A DNA stretch of 64,000 nt from Streptomyces maremycinicus (GCF_001184025.1 NZ_BBYG01000011.1:207574-271573); one strand, 5' to 3'; counted from the first letter of the stretch, positions 18,252 through 27,288 are shown. Notes: generated from the sequence alone by a model not told the origin. Numbers and translations are program-made.

Positions 18252-19742
18252 ATGCAGAACGGGATGTACACCGATCGGGAGCGCTGTCTGCGCGCCGTGC
18301 AGTCCAAGGACGCGCGGTTCGACGGCTGGTTCTTCACGGCCGTCCTGACCACCGGCATCTACTGCCGGCCCAGCTGCCCCGTCGTCCCGCCCAAGCCGCA
18401 GAACATGGTCTTCCACCCGAGCGCCGCCGCCTGTCAGCAGGCCGGTTTCCGCGCCTGCAAGCGCTGCCGGCCCGACACGACACCGGGCTCCCCGGAGTGG
18501 AACCGGCGCGCCGACCTGGTCGCCCGCGCGATGCGGTTGATCGCCGACGGCGTCGTCGACCGGGAAGGCGTGCCCGGACTCGCGGCCCGCCTCGGCTACA
18601 GCACCCGCCAGGTCGAACGCCAGCTCCTCGCCGAACTCGGCGCGGGACCGCTCGCGCTGGCCCGTGCGCAGCGCGCCCAGACCGCCCGGCTGCTCATCGA
18701 GACCACCGAACTCCCCATGGCGCAAGCCGCGTTCGCATCGGGCTTCGCCTCCATCCGCACCTTCAACGACACCGTCCGCGAGGTCTTCGCGCTCTCCCCG
18801 AGCGAACTGCGGGCCCGCGTCCCGCGGAAGAACCCCGCCGCCCGCCCGGCGACGCCCGGCACGCTCGCCCTGCGCCTGCCCTTCCGCGCCCCGCTCAACC
18901 CCGACAACCTCTTCGGCCATCTCGCCGCGACCGGCGTCCCGGGCGTCGAGGAATGGCGGGACGGCGCGTTCCGGCGCACGCTGCGGCTGCCGTACGGACA
19001 CGGCATCGTGGCCCTCACCCCGAACGCCGACCACATCGGCTGCCGCCTCACCCTCAGCGACCTGCGCGACCTCACCGTCGCGATCAGCCGCTGCCGTCGC
19101 ATGCTCGACCTGGACGCCGACCCGGTCGCCATCGACGATCAGCTGCGCACGGATCCGCTGCTCGCCCCCCTGGTGGACAAGGCGCCCGGCCGCCGGGTGC
19201 CCCGTACGGTCGACGAGGCGGAGTTCGCGGTCCGGGCCGTGCTGGGCCAGCAGGTCTCCACGGCGGCCGCCCGCACCCACGCGGCCCGTCTGGTCACCGC
19301 GCACGGCGACCCCGTCGACGACCCCGAGGGCGGCCTCACCCATCTCTTCCCGACCGCCGAGGCGCTCGCCGCCGTCGACCCCGGCACCCTGGCGATGCCC
19401 CGCACCCGCCGCACCACCTTCACCACCCTCGTCGGACAACTCGCCGACGGGACACTGCACTTGGGGGTGGAGAGCGACTGGCCGAAGGCGCGCGCCCTGC
19501 TGCTCGCGCTGCCCGGCTTCGGACCCTGGACGGTCGACGTCATCGCGATGCGCGCCCTGGGCGACCCCGACGCCTTCCTCGCCACCGACCTCGGCATCCG
19601 GCGCGCCGCGAAGGAGCTGGGCCTGCCCTCCACGCCGGCGGCGCTCACCGCCCGCGCGGCGGGCTGGCGCCCCTGGCGGGCGTACGCCGTCCAGTACCTC
19701 TGGGCCACCGACAGCCACCCGATCAACTTCCTGCCCGTGTAA
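18252..19742 (+). CDS. alkA: Ada-like regulator fused to AlkA 3-methyladenine DNA glycosylase
   Basis: 496 residues with three modules. First is an Ada-type zinc/methyl-acceptor domain (about 1-80) with four cysteines in GIYCRPSCP and FRACKRCRPD. Next is an AraC-type helix-turn-helix pair (about 95-190, GLAARLGYSTRQVERQL). Last is an AlkA module (from about 210) with the helix-hairpin-helix glycosylase region LPGFGPWTVDVIAMRALGD and its catalytic Asp. The protein should sense DNA methyl-phosphotriesters through the first cysteine, activate repair genes and excise alkylated bases. The guanine methyltransferase module of classic Ada is absent here and encoded by the next gene. A CATGCT hexamer 6 bp before the ATG suggests a leaderless transcript. 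Confidence 0.95.
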   Translation: MQNGMYTDRERCLRAVQSKDARFDGWFFTAVLTTGIYCRPSCPVVPPKPQNMVFHPSAAACQQAGFRACKRCRPDTTPGSPEWNRRADLVARAMRLIADGVVDREGVPGLAARLGYSTRQVERQLLAELGAGPLALARAQRAQTARLLIETTELPMAQAAFASGFASIRTFNDTVREVFALSPSELRARVPRKNPAARPATPGTLALRLPFRAPLNPDNLFGHLAATGVPGVEEWRDGAFRRTLRLPYGHGIVALTPNADHIGCRLTLSDLRDLTVAISRCRRMLDLDADPVAIDDQLRTDPLLAPLVDKAPGRRVPRTVDEAEFAVRAVLGQQVSTAAARTHAARLVTAHGDPVDDPEGGLTHLFPTAEALAAVDPGTLAMPRTRRTTFTTLVGQLADGTLHLGVESDWPKARALLLALPGFGPWTVDVIAMRALGDPDAFLATDLGIRRAAKELGLPSTPAALTARAAGWRPWRAYAVQYLWATDSHPINFLPV

Positions 19743-19751
19743 GGAATCTCC

Positions 19752-20261
19752 GTGAAACAGCACACGATCGTCGACAGCCCGTACGGCCCTCTCACGCTCG
19801 TCGCCGACGACGGCGTCCTGTGCGGCCTGTACATGACCGACCAGCGCCACCGCCCGCCCGAGGAGAGTTTCGGCCCGCGCGACGCCACCCCCTTCGGCGA
19901 GGCGGAGGAACAGCTGGAGGCGTACTTCGCGGGCGGGTCCAAGGACTTCGGCGTCGAACTCCGCCTGCACGGAACCCCGTTCCAGCGCTCCGTCTGGGCG
20001 GAACTGCGGAAGATCCCGTACGGCGAGACCCGCACCTACGGCGAACTCGCCGAAGCCCTCGGCAATCCGGCGGCCTCCCGCGCGGTGGGCCTCGCCAACG
20101 GCAGGAACCCCATCGGCATCATCGTGCCCTGCCACCGTGTGATCGGGGCCGGCGGCGGTCTCACCGGCTACGGCGGCGGCCTGGACCGCAAGCGGCGGCT
20201 GCTGGCCTTCGAGAGCGGCAACGCCCCCGCGGACGCGACCCTGTTCACGCTCGAGGCGTGA
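19752..20261 (+). CDS. ogt: Methylated-DNA--protein-cysteine methyltransferase
   Basis: 169 residues from GTG at 19752 with AAGGAA in front; only 9 bp separate it from alkA. It carries the suicidal active site IIVPCHRVIGA, the upstream NGRNPIG loop and the helix-turn-helix wedge TYGELAEALGNPAASRAVG. It transfers the methyl group of O6-methylguanine or O4-methylthymine irreversibly to its own cysteine. With the upstream fusion it reconstitutes the full adaptive response in one operon. Confidence 0.96.
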   Translation: MKQHTIVDSPYGPLTLVADDGVLCGLYMTDQRHRPPEESFGPRDATPFGEAEEQLEAYFAGGSKDFGVELRLHGTPFQRSVWAELRKIPYGETRTYGELAEALGNPAASRAVGLANGRNPIGIIVPCHRVIGAGGGLTGYGGGLDRKRRLLAFESGNAPADATLFTLEA

Positions 20262-20267
20262 GGACCC

Positions 20268-20291
20268 GGGGGCGGTCGACGGACCGCTCCC
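20268..20291. terminator. Terminator after ogt
   Basis: A 10-bp stem (20268-20277 with 20282-20291, one G-T wobble) and a 4-base loop begin 6 bp past the ogt stop. Confidence 0.75.
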
Positions 20292-20320
20292 GCCATACAT
20301 GACCTCTGCATGACCTGCGC

Positions 20321-20360
20321 CTGGGAGGGTCTGGGAGGGTCTGGGAGGGTCTCGGAGGGC
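20321..20360. repeat. 10-bp tandem repeat, three perfect copies plus one variant
   Basis: CTGGGAGGGT is repeated at 20321, 20331 and 20341, with a CTCGGAGGGC variant at 20351. Confidence 0.9.
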
Positions 20361-20518
20361 CTTTGCCGGGCGGGGCCCACCGTTCGTCCGACCTTCACCC
20401 GGGCCAGGTACGGGACTTCCGGGTTCGCGGCGCCGCCCCTCCCCCCCCCGCACGTCCGTCGCCTCCGTCCGGAGGACAGTCATGGCCGCCGTCGAGACTC
20501 CCCGGCGCAACCGACGGC

Positions 20519-21607
20519 TCAGCCGCGTGCCGGGCGGTCCCGTGCCTCGGTCAGCCGTAGCGTGCGCCGTGCCAGCTCGCTGATCCGGGCGCCGTCGAAG
20601 CCGAACACGGCGCTGCGCACGGTGTCCTCCAGCGGCTCCGTCCACTGCGGCGGGATCGCCGAGGCGCCGGTCAGCACACCGGCCACCGAACCGGCCGTCG
20701 CGCCGTTGGAGTCGGTGTCCAGGCCGCCGCGCACGGTGAGCGTGACGGTCCGGGTGAAGTCGCCGTCGCCGTAGAGCAGTCCGGCGGTGAGGACGGCGGC
20801 GTTCGGGACGGTGTGGATCCAGCCCAGGCCCGCCGTCTCCTCGCTCACCGCGGTGAGCGTGTCCTCCCAGGTCATGCGGGTGTCGTGGAGGGAGGCGACC
20901 CGGCGCACGGTGCGGGCGAGCCGACTGCTCGCCGGGACGACGGCCAGCGCCTCGTCCAGCGCGTGGCGCACCGTCGGCGCGGTGAACGCCGCCGCGATCA
21001 GCGCCGCCGCGAACATCGCGCCGTACACGCCGTTGCCGGTGTGCGAGAGCACCGCGTCCCGGCGGGCGAGGCCGGCGGCGCGGCGGGGGAGGCCCGGGCA
21101 GGTCCAGCCGTAGATGTCGGCGCGGATCAGGGCGCCGATCCACTCCTGGTACGGGTTGTCGTAGGTCGCCGTCAGCGGGGGCTTCAGCCCGGCCGTGAGG
21201 TTGCGGTAGGCGGCCCGCTCGGCGGTGAACGTCTGGAGACAGGGCAGCCGCAGCAGCCACAGGTCGCCGACCTGCTCGGTACTGAAGCCGAAGCCGTGGG
21301 TCTCCAGGAGGTCCAGACCGAGGATCGCGTAGTCGACGTCGTCGTCGCGGCAACTGCCGTGGATGCGGCCGCGCACACACGCCCGCCACTCCGGGCGCAG
21401 CCGCAGGCCGTCCTCCTCGGTGGCCGGCTCCGGCAGGTAGTCGGTGAGCGGCAGGGCGGCGGCCCGCCGCAGATAGCGGTCGATGCGCTCGCGCGTCCAC
21501 AGATCGCCCTGCTCGACCGGTTTGCCGAGCATGTTGCCCGCGATCCGGCCCAGCCAGCCCCCGAGGACGCGGTCGGCGAGCTCCGGCTCGCCGCCCACAG
21601 GGGTCAT
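20519..21607 (-). CDS. ADP-ribosylglycohydrolase (DraG-like) family protein
   Basis: 362 residues. It begins with the family's ADRVLGGWLGRIAGNMLGKPVE and has acidic metal-binding clusters in CRDDDVDYAILGLDLLE and in GGLDTDSNGATAGSVAGVL, the paired Asp motif that binds two Mg2+ ions. HTGNGVYGAMFAAALIAAAF is also typical. Members remove ADP-ribose from proteins, DNA bases or small molecules; the target here is unknown. No DraT-type transferase is adjacent. A TAGACC hexamer 6 bp before the ATG and the lack of a ribosome site suggest a leaderless transcript. Confidence 0.92.
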   Translation of the reverse strand: MTPVGGEPELADRVLGGWLGRIAGNMLGKPVEQGDLWTRERIDRYLRRAAALPLTDYLPEPATEEDGLRLRPEWRACVRGRIHGSCRDDDVDYAILGLDLLETHGFGFSTEQVGDLWLLRLPCLQTFTAERAAYRNLTAGLKPPLTATYDNPYQEWIGALIRADIYGWTCPGLPRRAAGLARRDAVLSHTGNGVYGAMFAAALIAAAFTAPTVRHALDEALAVVPASSRLARTVRRVASLHDTRMTWEDTLTAVSEETAGLGWIHTVPNAAVLTAGLLYGDGDFTRTVTLTVRGGLDTDSNGATAGSVAGVLTGASAIPPQWTEPLEDTVRSAVFGFDGARISELARRTLRLTEARDRPARG

Positions 21608-21785
21608 GCGTCCGGTCTACCCGATCCGGCGGCCGCGCGCGAGGGCGTCGACGGCCGCACAGCCGTCGCTCGGGGTTGTTCCAGGGTCCGGGCACCGCAT
21701 GACGGCGGGGGCTGCTTCCGGTTAAGGTCGCAGCGGCGCGACTGGCCCTGACGTGCGCGGGGCCCGGAGAGCAAGGGGATGCAAG

Positions 21786-22937
21786 GTGACGGACGCTCCA
21801 GCGCGGGGCACCCGAAGGGTGCTCGTGGCCGCGGACAAGTTCAAGGGCTCACTGACGGCCGTGGAGGTCGCCGAGCGGGTGACGGCGGGCCTGCGCCGGG
21901 CGGTGGCGGACATCGAGGTGGAGTCCCTCCCCGTCGCCGACGGCGGTGACGGGACCGTCGCCGCGGCGGTCGCGGCGGGCTTCGAGCGCCGGGAGGTACG
22001 GGTCGCCGGGCCGCTCGGGCAGGAGGTGACCGCCGCGTTCGCGGTGCGCGGTGACACCGCGGTCGTGGAGATGGCGGAGGCGAGCGGCCTCCAGCGGCTC
22101 CCGGCCGGCGTCTTCGCGCCCCTGACGGCGTCGACGTACGGCTCCGGCGAGCTGCTGCGGGCGGCGCTGGACGCGGGGGTGCGGACGATCGTGTTCGGGG
22201 TCGGCGGCAGCGCCACCACGGACGGCGGCGCGGGCATGCTGTCCGCGCTCGGCGCGCGGTTCCTCGGCGAGGACGGCGAACCGGTGGCCCCGGGCGGCGG
22301 CGGTCTGGCGGAGCTGGCCCGTGCCGACCTGTCGGCGCTGGATCCCCGGCTGTCCTCCGTGGAACTGGTGCTGGCGAGCGACGTCGACAATCCGCTGACC
22401 GGCCCCAAGGGCGCACCGGCGGTGTACGGCCCGCAGAAGGGCGCCTCGCCGGACGACGTCGAGACGCTGGACGCGGCGCTCGCGCACTACGCGAAGGTGC
22501 TGGAGACGGAGCTCGGGCCGAAGGCGGCGGAGTACGCCGCGGCTCCCGGCGCGGGCGCCGCGGGCGGCATCGGCTACGGGGCGCTGCTCATCGGCGCCCG
22601 GTTCCGCGCCGGCATCGAGGTCATGCTCGACGTGCTGGGCTTCGCGCCGGCCCTCGAGCGGGCCGAGCTGGTGATCACCGGTGAGGGCTCGCTGGACGAG
22701 CAGACCCTGCACGGCAAGGCTCCCGCGGGCGTCGCCGCGGCAGCCCGGGCGGCCGGCAAGGACGTCGTCGCCGTCTGCGGCCGCCTCGCCCTGCCGCCGG
22801 CGGCGCTGGGCCGGGCCGGCATCCGCCGCGCGTATCCGCTGACGGACGCCGAGCCGGACCTCGCCCGGTGCATCTCGGAGGCCGGGCCGATCCTGGAGCG
22901 GGTGGCCGAACAGATCGGCCGCGACTTCCTGAGCTGA
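21786..22937 (+). CDS. Glycerate kinase (GlxK/GarK family)
   Basis: 383 residues from GTG at 21786, preceded by AAGGGGATGCAAG. It opens with VLVAADKFKGSLTA and contains LPVADGGDGT, GVGGSATTDGGAGM, VLASDVDNPLTGP and ITGEGSLDEQT, the complete motif series of the type I glycerate kinase family. It phosphorylates D-glycerate (usually to 2-phosphoglycerate in this family) with ATP, feeding glycerate or glyoxylate carbon into glycolysis. It is a single gene, convergent with the next one and separated from it by 34 bp. Confidence 0.95.
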   Translation: MTDAPARGTRRVLVAADKFKGSLTAVEVAERVTAGLRRAVADIEVESLPVADGGDGTVAAAVAAGFERREVRVAGPLGQEVTAAFAVRGDTAVVEMAEASGLQRLPAGVFAPLTASTYGSGELLRAALDAGVRTIVFGVGGSATTDGGAGMLSALGARFLGEDGEPVAPGGGGLAELARADLSALDPRLSSVELVLASDVDNPLTGPKGAPAVYGPQKGASPDDVETLDAALAHYAKVLETELGPKAAEYAAAPGAGAAGGIGYGALLIGARFRAGIEVMLDVLGFAPALERAELVITGEGSLDEQTLHGKAPAGVAAAARAAGKDVVAVCGRLALPPAALGRAGIRRAYPLTDAEPDLARCISEAGPILERVAEQIGRDFLS

Positions 22938-22971
22938 GCGAGGGCTGCGGCAGGGTGCTACGGCAGGGGGG

Positions 22972-24198
22972 CTACGGCAAGGGGATCAGCTCGCCGTCGG
23001 TCTCCCTGAAGTAGCTGCCGTTGGCGAGGTCCTCCACCTCGCCGTGCTTGAACCACTGCTTCGAGAAGTGGTGGACGGTCTTCGAGGTCGTCTCCCAGAC
23101 CAGCGAATGACCCGCGCCGGCCAGGCAGAACATCAGCGTCCTCGGTCCCTTGACGGCGTCGTACAGGGCCGGCACGGAGAAACGCAGGTTGTCCGGGAAG
23201 GTGGCGGGACTGTTCGCCGTCCGGTCCAGTTCCCCGTAGGCGATGAGGACGGGAACCCGCTTGCCGAGCACCCGTGTGCCGGCCGGGTTCTCGTACCCCG
23301 CCGTCTGGCTGTTCCAGCCCCACGAGTACGTGTTCCGGTACCGCAGGACACCCTCGTACACGCCCGGTGCCTCCTCATGGCCCCACTTGACGGTGAGGGC
23401 GTCGTCCTGCACGCACGCGTCCCAGGCGCGCTCGTCGATGCCGGGCTCCCACAGGGCGGGGGTGCTCGCCAGCGAGGCCTTGAACCCGGTCTTTCCGGCG
23501 ACGTGCATCGGGAAGCCGAACTGGTTGGCCGGCGTGGACACGGGCAGCGTCGATACACCGGGGGGCCGTCCGAAGGGGTCGGCGGGGTTCCCCGACCAGC
23601 GTCCCTTGGGCGGGAACACCGGGGCGAGCAGGAACAGGCTCTCGACGTTCTCGGGATGGCGGAGCGTGTAGGGGCCCATGACGAGCGCGGCCGCGGACCA
23701 GCCGACGAAACGGATCGGCTTGTCCAGGCCGGGCACGGCCCTGATGTACTTGACCACCGTTTCGAGCTCCGCCGCCTCGCTCTCCGAATTGCCCAGCTCG
23801 TGCGGGTACGGGGGCAGGCTCGCGCAGGGTTCCGGGAGCGGATTGGGGACGAGGACCGCTTGTTGCTGCGCCGGGTTGGCGTTGCACGGCTCGTCCATCA
23901 CCTTGGGGCGCGTCGACCGGCCGGACCCCTGGAGATCCATGACGAAGACGTCGTAGCCGTCCTGCGCGAGTTCCTGGGCCCAGCTGTACCGGGTGGCGTG
24001 CCCGTTCGGCACCGGGGCCAGGTCGAACCCCGCCAGTGCCGGGACGCTTCTGCCGTGCAGCATCAGGACCGGCTTGCGCGGGTTGCCGCCGTGGGTGCCG
24101 TCGTACTCCCGGACGGCGAGCAGCACCGCGTCGCCGAAGTTGGCGGGGATCTTCGAGATGTGCGGTACGAGATGTTCCTTGAGGACGAGTGAGGGCAT
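22972..24198 (-). CDS. Alpha/beta-fold hydrolase
   Basis: 408 residues from the ATG at 24198, which has GGGAG 6 bp in front; an ATG at 24204 is directly against that ribosome site. The alpha/beta-hydrolase core shows the oxyanion strand PVLMLHGRSVPAL, the nucleophile elbow RFVGWSAAAL (Ser), an acidic residue in AYGELDRTANS and the catalytic His in AGAGHSLVWE. There is no signal peptide, so it is cytosolic. I cannot assign a substrate; a long lid insertion between the first strands and the elbow (CNANPAQQQAVLV) is distinctive. It lies downstream of the pssA terminator and so probably has its own promoter. Confidence 0.88.
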   Translation of the reverse strand: MPSLVLKEHLVPHISKIPANFGDAVLLAVREYDGTHGGNPRKPVLMLHGRSVPALAGFDLAPVPNGHATRYSWAQELAQDGYDVFVMDLQGSGRSTRPKVMDEPCNANPAQQQAVLVPNPLPEPCASLPPYPHELGNSESEAAELETVVKYIRAVPGLDKPIRFVGWSAAALVMGPYTLRHPENVESLFLLAPVFPPKGRWSGNPADPFGRPPGVSTLPVSTPANQFGFPMHVAGKTGFKASLASTPALWEPGIDERAWDACVQDDALTVKWGHEEAPGVYEGVLRYRNTYSWGWNSQTAGYENPAGTRVLGKRVPVLIAYGELDRTANSPATFPDNLRFSVPALYDAVKGPRTLMFCLAGAGHSLVWETTSKTVHHFSKQWFKHGEVEDLANGSYFRETDGELIPLP

Positions 24199-24345
24199 GA
24201 CCATCTCCCGATGGGTGCAAAGGGGGCATTTCTCGTACAATCCCCCCTCCTCTACCGTCCTCCTCTTCCTCACGCTCTGCAACCGCGCGCTGATCGCCGG
24301 TAGTTGACGGAGCAAGGTCGTACGACGGACGTCCTTGAACGCGAA

Positions 24346-24386
24346 ACGGGCGTGGCCCGGACCTCGAAGGTCCGGGCCACGCCCGT
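24346..24386 (-). terminator. Terminator after pssA
   Basis: A perfect 19-bp inverted repeat (24346-24364 with 24368-24386) with a 3-base loop lies 18 bp past the pssA stop on the minus strand. Confidence 0.9.
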
Positions 24387-24403
24387 CGAGCGGTGCAGCG
24401 AGG

Positions 24404-25258
24404 TCAGGGCAGCTGTGCCGCTCGTGCCTCGCGCCGGTTGTCACGGAAGTTGTTCACCCGGCGGGCCGTGGCGAACAGCGGGATGACCGCGCCCATGACG
24501 AGCTGAAGCGCGCAGCCGGTCTGGAGCAGGAGCTGACCGCTCGGGGCGTCGAACGCCCAGGCCGCCAGCAGGCCCATCGACAGCACGATCCAGGCGAGCA
24601 TCGCGCCGGCCAGGCGGCCCCGCGGCTTCGGGTACTCGACCCGGCTCACCATCAGCCAGGCGGTGCCGATGATCGCCATGAGCGTGGCGACGAACGGCAG
24701 CTCGAGGAGCACGATCGAGACGACCGTCAGCGCGCCGAACGGCGACGGCATGCCCTGGAAGGTGCCGTCCTTGACGGTGACGCACGAGAATCTCGCGAGC
24801 CTCAGCACCACCGCGAGCAGCACCACGATCGCGCCGACCGCCGCCACCCGCTGGTGGGCGTCGTCCGCGACCATGCCGTAGACCAGGACGAAGTACGCCG
24901 GGGCCAGACCGAAGCTGATCAGGTCCGAGAGGTTGTCCAGTTCCGCGCCCATCGGGGAGGAACGGAGCTTGCGTGCGACCAGGCCGTCGAACAGGTCGAA
25001 GACCGCCGCGCACAGCATCAGGATGACCGCCGTGGCCGCGCTGTGGCGGGCCATGCCGGATTCCTGGCTGCCGGTGAGGTGCGGGATCAGGATGCCGGTG
25101 GTGGTGAAGTACACCGCCATGAATCCGCACGTCGCGTTGCCGAGGGTGAGCGTGTCCGCTATCGACAGGCGCAGAGAGAGGGGCATCTCCTCCTCGTCGT
25201 CCACCTCGTCGGCCTCGGGCACCCAGCCCGCCTGGGTCTCCGGGTCAATCACGGTCAA
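24404..25258 (-). CDS. pssA: CDP-diacylglycerol--serine O-phosphatidyltransferase
   Basis: 284 residues with about eight predicted membrane helices. The CDP-alcohol phosphatidyltransferase signature is complete: DLFDGLVARKLRSSPMGAE followed by LDNLSD, with the catalytic Asp residues that bind the metal. It makes phosphatidylserine from CDP-diacylglycerol and L-serine in the membrane. Its first 14 bases overlap the end of psd, which makes the product's next step, so translation is coupled. Confidence 0.96.
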   Translation of the reverse strand: MTVIDPETQAGWVPEADEVDDEEEMPLSLRLSIADTLTLGNATCGFMAVYFTTTGILIPHLTGSQESGMARHSAATAVILMLCAAVFDLFDGLVARKLRSSPMGAELDNLSDLISFGLAPAYFVLVYGMVADDAHQRVAAVGAIVVLLAVVLRLARFSCVTVKDGTFQGMPSPFGALTVVSIVLLELPFVATLMAIIGTAWLMVSRVEYPKPRGRLAGAMLAWIVLSMGLLAAWAFDAPSGQLLLQTGCALQLVMGAVIPLFATARRVNNFRDNRREARAAQLP

Positions 25259-25901
25259 TGCGAGTCACCCCTGCCACGGTCTTCTGCCCCACCTCGACCG
25301 CGACGTCCACGCCCTCGGGGAGGTAGATGTCGACACGCGAACCGAAGCGGATCAGGCCGATCCGCTCGCCCTGCTCGACCTTCGTGCCCTCGGGGAGATA
25401 GGGGACGATGCGGCGGGCGACGGCTCCGGCGATCTGGATCATCTCGATGTCACCGAGCTCGGTGTCGAAGTGCCAGACGACGCGCTCGTTGTTCTCGCTC
25501 TCCTTGTTGAACGCCGGCACGAACCCGCCCGGGATGTGCTCGACCGACGTCACGGTGCCGGCCAGCGGCGCGCGGTTGACGTGGACGTTGAGCGGGCTCA
25601 TGAAGATCGCGACCCGGGTGCGCCCGTCCTTCCACGGCATGATGCTCTGCACCACACCGTCGGCGGGGGAGATGACCCGGCCCGAGGCGATCTCGCGCTC
25701 GGGGTCGCGGAAGAACCACAGCATGCCCGCCGCGAGAGCGGTGGCGGGCACGGCGACGGCCTTGGCGGCACCCGAGCGGCGGGCGCGCAGCAGGCTGACG
25801 GCTGCGGTGGCGACGGTCGGCAGAAGCCACGGCGATGCTCCGCGCGCGAGGCGTGCGCCTACCAGGCTGTCGCGGTGTGCAGAGGTTTGGCTGTGGGGCA
25901 T
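25245..25901 (-). CDS. psd: Phosphatidylserine decarboxylase proenzyme (short form)
   Basis: 218 residues from ATG at 25901 behind GAAGGT. The compact actinobacterial/archaeal-type enzyme has a hydrophobic N-terminal segment (about 20-55), FFRDPEREI, VISPADGVVQ, FMSPLNVHVNRAP and the self-cleavage site RFGSRVD, where the serine becomes the pyruvoyl group of the small alpha chain. It decarboxylates phosphatidylserine to phosphatidylethanolamine at the membrane. It is the first gene of the psd-pssA pair. Confidence 0.96.
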   Translation of the reverse strand: MPHSQTSAHRDSLVGARLARGASPWLLPTVATAAVSLLRARRSGAAKAVAVPATALAAGMLWFFRDPEREIASGRVISPADGVVQSIMPWKDGRTRVAIFMSPLNVHVNRAPLAGTVTSVEHIPGGFVPAFNKESENNERVVWHFDTELGDIEMIQIAGAVARRIVPYLPEGTKVEQGERIGLIRFGSRVDIYLPEGVDVAVEVGQKTVAGVTRIDRD

Positions 25902-26026
25902 GGATGACCTTCGTAGCGGATGATGCCGCGCTTCGACGGGGGGACGGCGGCTTTCCGCGATCGTAGCGGTTCGGGGCCACAACTGGGTAAGCAAGGAAAC
26001 CGAGTCGACGGCAGGGGGAAGGTGAC

Positions 26027-26059
26027 GGGGTGTGATCTTCTTCTCGAAGAAAACACCCC
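26027..26059 (-). terminator. Hairpin upstream of the acyl-CoA dehydrogenase stop
   Basis: An outer 7-bp stem (26027-26033 with 26053-26059) and an inner 5-bp stem (26038-26042 with 26047-26051) form an interrupted hairpin just past the end of the ethylmalonyl-CoA operon, before psd. Confidence 0.6.
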
Positions 26060-26071
26060 CAACCCGGACAA

Positions 26072-27286
26072 TCAGCCCTGGAACCGGTATTCCTCGAGCA
26101 GCCTGCGCCCGATGATCATTTTCTGGATTTCTGCGGTGCCTTCACCGATCAGCAGCATCGGGGCCTCACGGTAGAGGCGCTCGATCTCGTACTCCTTGGA
26201 GAAGCCGTAGCCTCCGTGGATGCGGAAGGCGTCCTCCACGACCTCCTTGCAGTACTCGGAGGCGAGGTACTTCGCCATCCCTGCCTCAAGGTCGTTTCGT
26301 TCCCCAGAGTCCTTTTTGCGTGCGGCGTTCACCATCATGGCATGAGCGGCCTCGACCTTGGTAGCCATCTCGGCCAGCTTGAACTGGATAGCCTGGTGCT
26401 GGGCGATCGGCTTGCCGAACGTGTGGCGCTGCTGGGCGTACGACACGCCCAGCTCGAAGGCACGCTGGGCGACGCCGCAACCACGGGCGGCGACATTGAC
26501 GCGGCCCACCTCGACGCCGTCCATCATTTGGTAAAAACCTCGGCCGGTGACCCCGCCGAGCACACGATCCGCGGGAAGACGCAGGCCGTCCATGATGAGC
26601 TCGGTGGTGTCGACCCCCTTGTAGCCCATCTTGTCGATCTTGCCCGGGATGGTCAGACCGGGGCGGACCTCACCGAAGCCGGGTTCCTTCTCGATCAGGA
26701 AGGTCGTCATCGACTTGTGCGGCTTGGCGGCCGCCTCTTCGGGGGAGTGTCCTTCGTCACTTCGGACCAGAACGGCCACCAGCGACGACGTACCACCGTT
26801 CGTCAGCCACATCTTCTGGCCGTTGAGGACGTACTCGTCACCGTCCTTCACCGCCTTCGACGTGATCGCGGACACGTCCGAGCCGAGCGCCGGCTCCGAC
26901 ATGGAGAAGGCGCCGCGGATGTCGCCGGCCGCCATCCTCGGCAGGTAGTGGTCCTTCTGCTCCTGCGTGCCGTGCTGCTTGAGCATGTACGCCACGATGA
27001 AGTGCGTGTTGATGATGCCGGAGACCGACATCCAGCCGCGGGCGATCTCCTCGACGCACAGGGCGTACGTCAGGAGCGACTCGCCCAGACCGCCGTACTC
27101 CTCGGGGATCATCAGACCGAACAGGCCCAACTCCTTGAGGCCGTCGACGATCTGCTGCGGGTACTCGTCGCGGTGTTCCAGCCCGGTCGCGACCGGGATG
27201 ATCTCCTTGTCCACGAAATCGCGGACGGTGGAGAGGATCTCCTGCTGGATGTCGGTCAGACCGGCGGTCTGGGCGAGGCGCGCCAT
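26072..27286 (-). CDS. Acyl-CoA dehydrogenase, probable methylsuccinyl-CoA dehydrogenase
   Basis: 404 residues from ATG at 27286 (GGAG 8 bp upstream). The acyl-CoA dehydrogenase fold is complete: AFSMSEPALGSDVSAI, KMWLTNGG, GRVNVAARGCGVAQRAFE, RHTFGKPIAQHQAIQFKLAEM and RIHGGYGFSKEYEIERLYR, where the family's catalytic Glu occurs in the final region (YREAPMLLIGEGTAEIQ). The operon context implies oxidation of (2S)-methylsuccinyl-CoA to mesaconyl-CoA, the third ethylmalonyl-CoA pathway step; this is inference, since sequence alone gives only the superfamily. Around 26285-26345 and near 26525 the codons are unusual for this genome (AAA, TCT, CGA, CTT, GGT-TTT). It is the last gene of the operon. 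Confidence 0.9.
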   Translation of the reverse strand: MARLAQTAGLTDIQQEILSTVRDFVDKEIIPVATGLEHRDEYPQQIVDGLKELGLFGLMIPEEYGGLGESLLTYALCVEEIARGWMSVSGIINTHFIVAYMLKQHGTQEQKDHYLPRMAAGDIRGAFSMSEPALGSDVSAITSKAVKDGDEYVLNGQKMWLTNGGTSSLVAVLVRSDEGHSPEEAAAKPHKSMTTFLIEKEPGFGEVRPGLTIPGKIDKMGYKGVDTTELIMDGLRLPADRVLGGVTGRGFYQMMDGVEVGRVNVAARGCGVAQRAFELGVSYAQQRHTFGKPIAQHQAIQFKLAEMATKVEAAHAMMVNAARKKDSGERNDLEAGMAKYLASEYCKEVVEDAFRIHGGYGFSKEYEIERLYREAPMLLIGEGTAEIQKMIIGRRLLEEYRFQG

Positions 27287-27288
27287 GG

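Larger units (their letters stand above)
20262..20518. other. Convergent spacer with terminator and simple repeats
   Basis: It holds the ogt terminator, a 10-bp tandem repeat (20321-20360) and a run of nine C residues near 20441-20449, and no gene. Confidence 0.7.
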
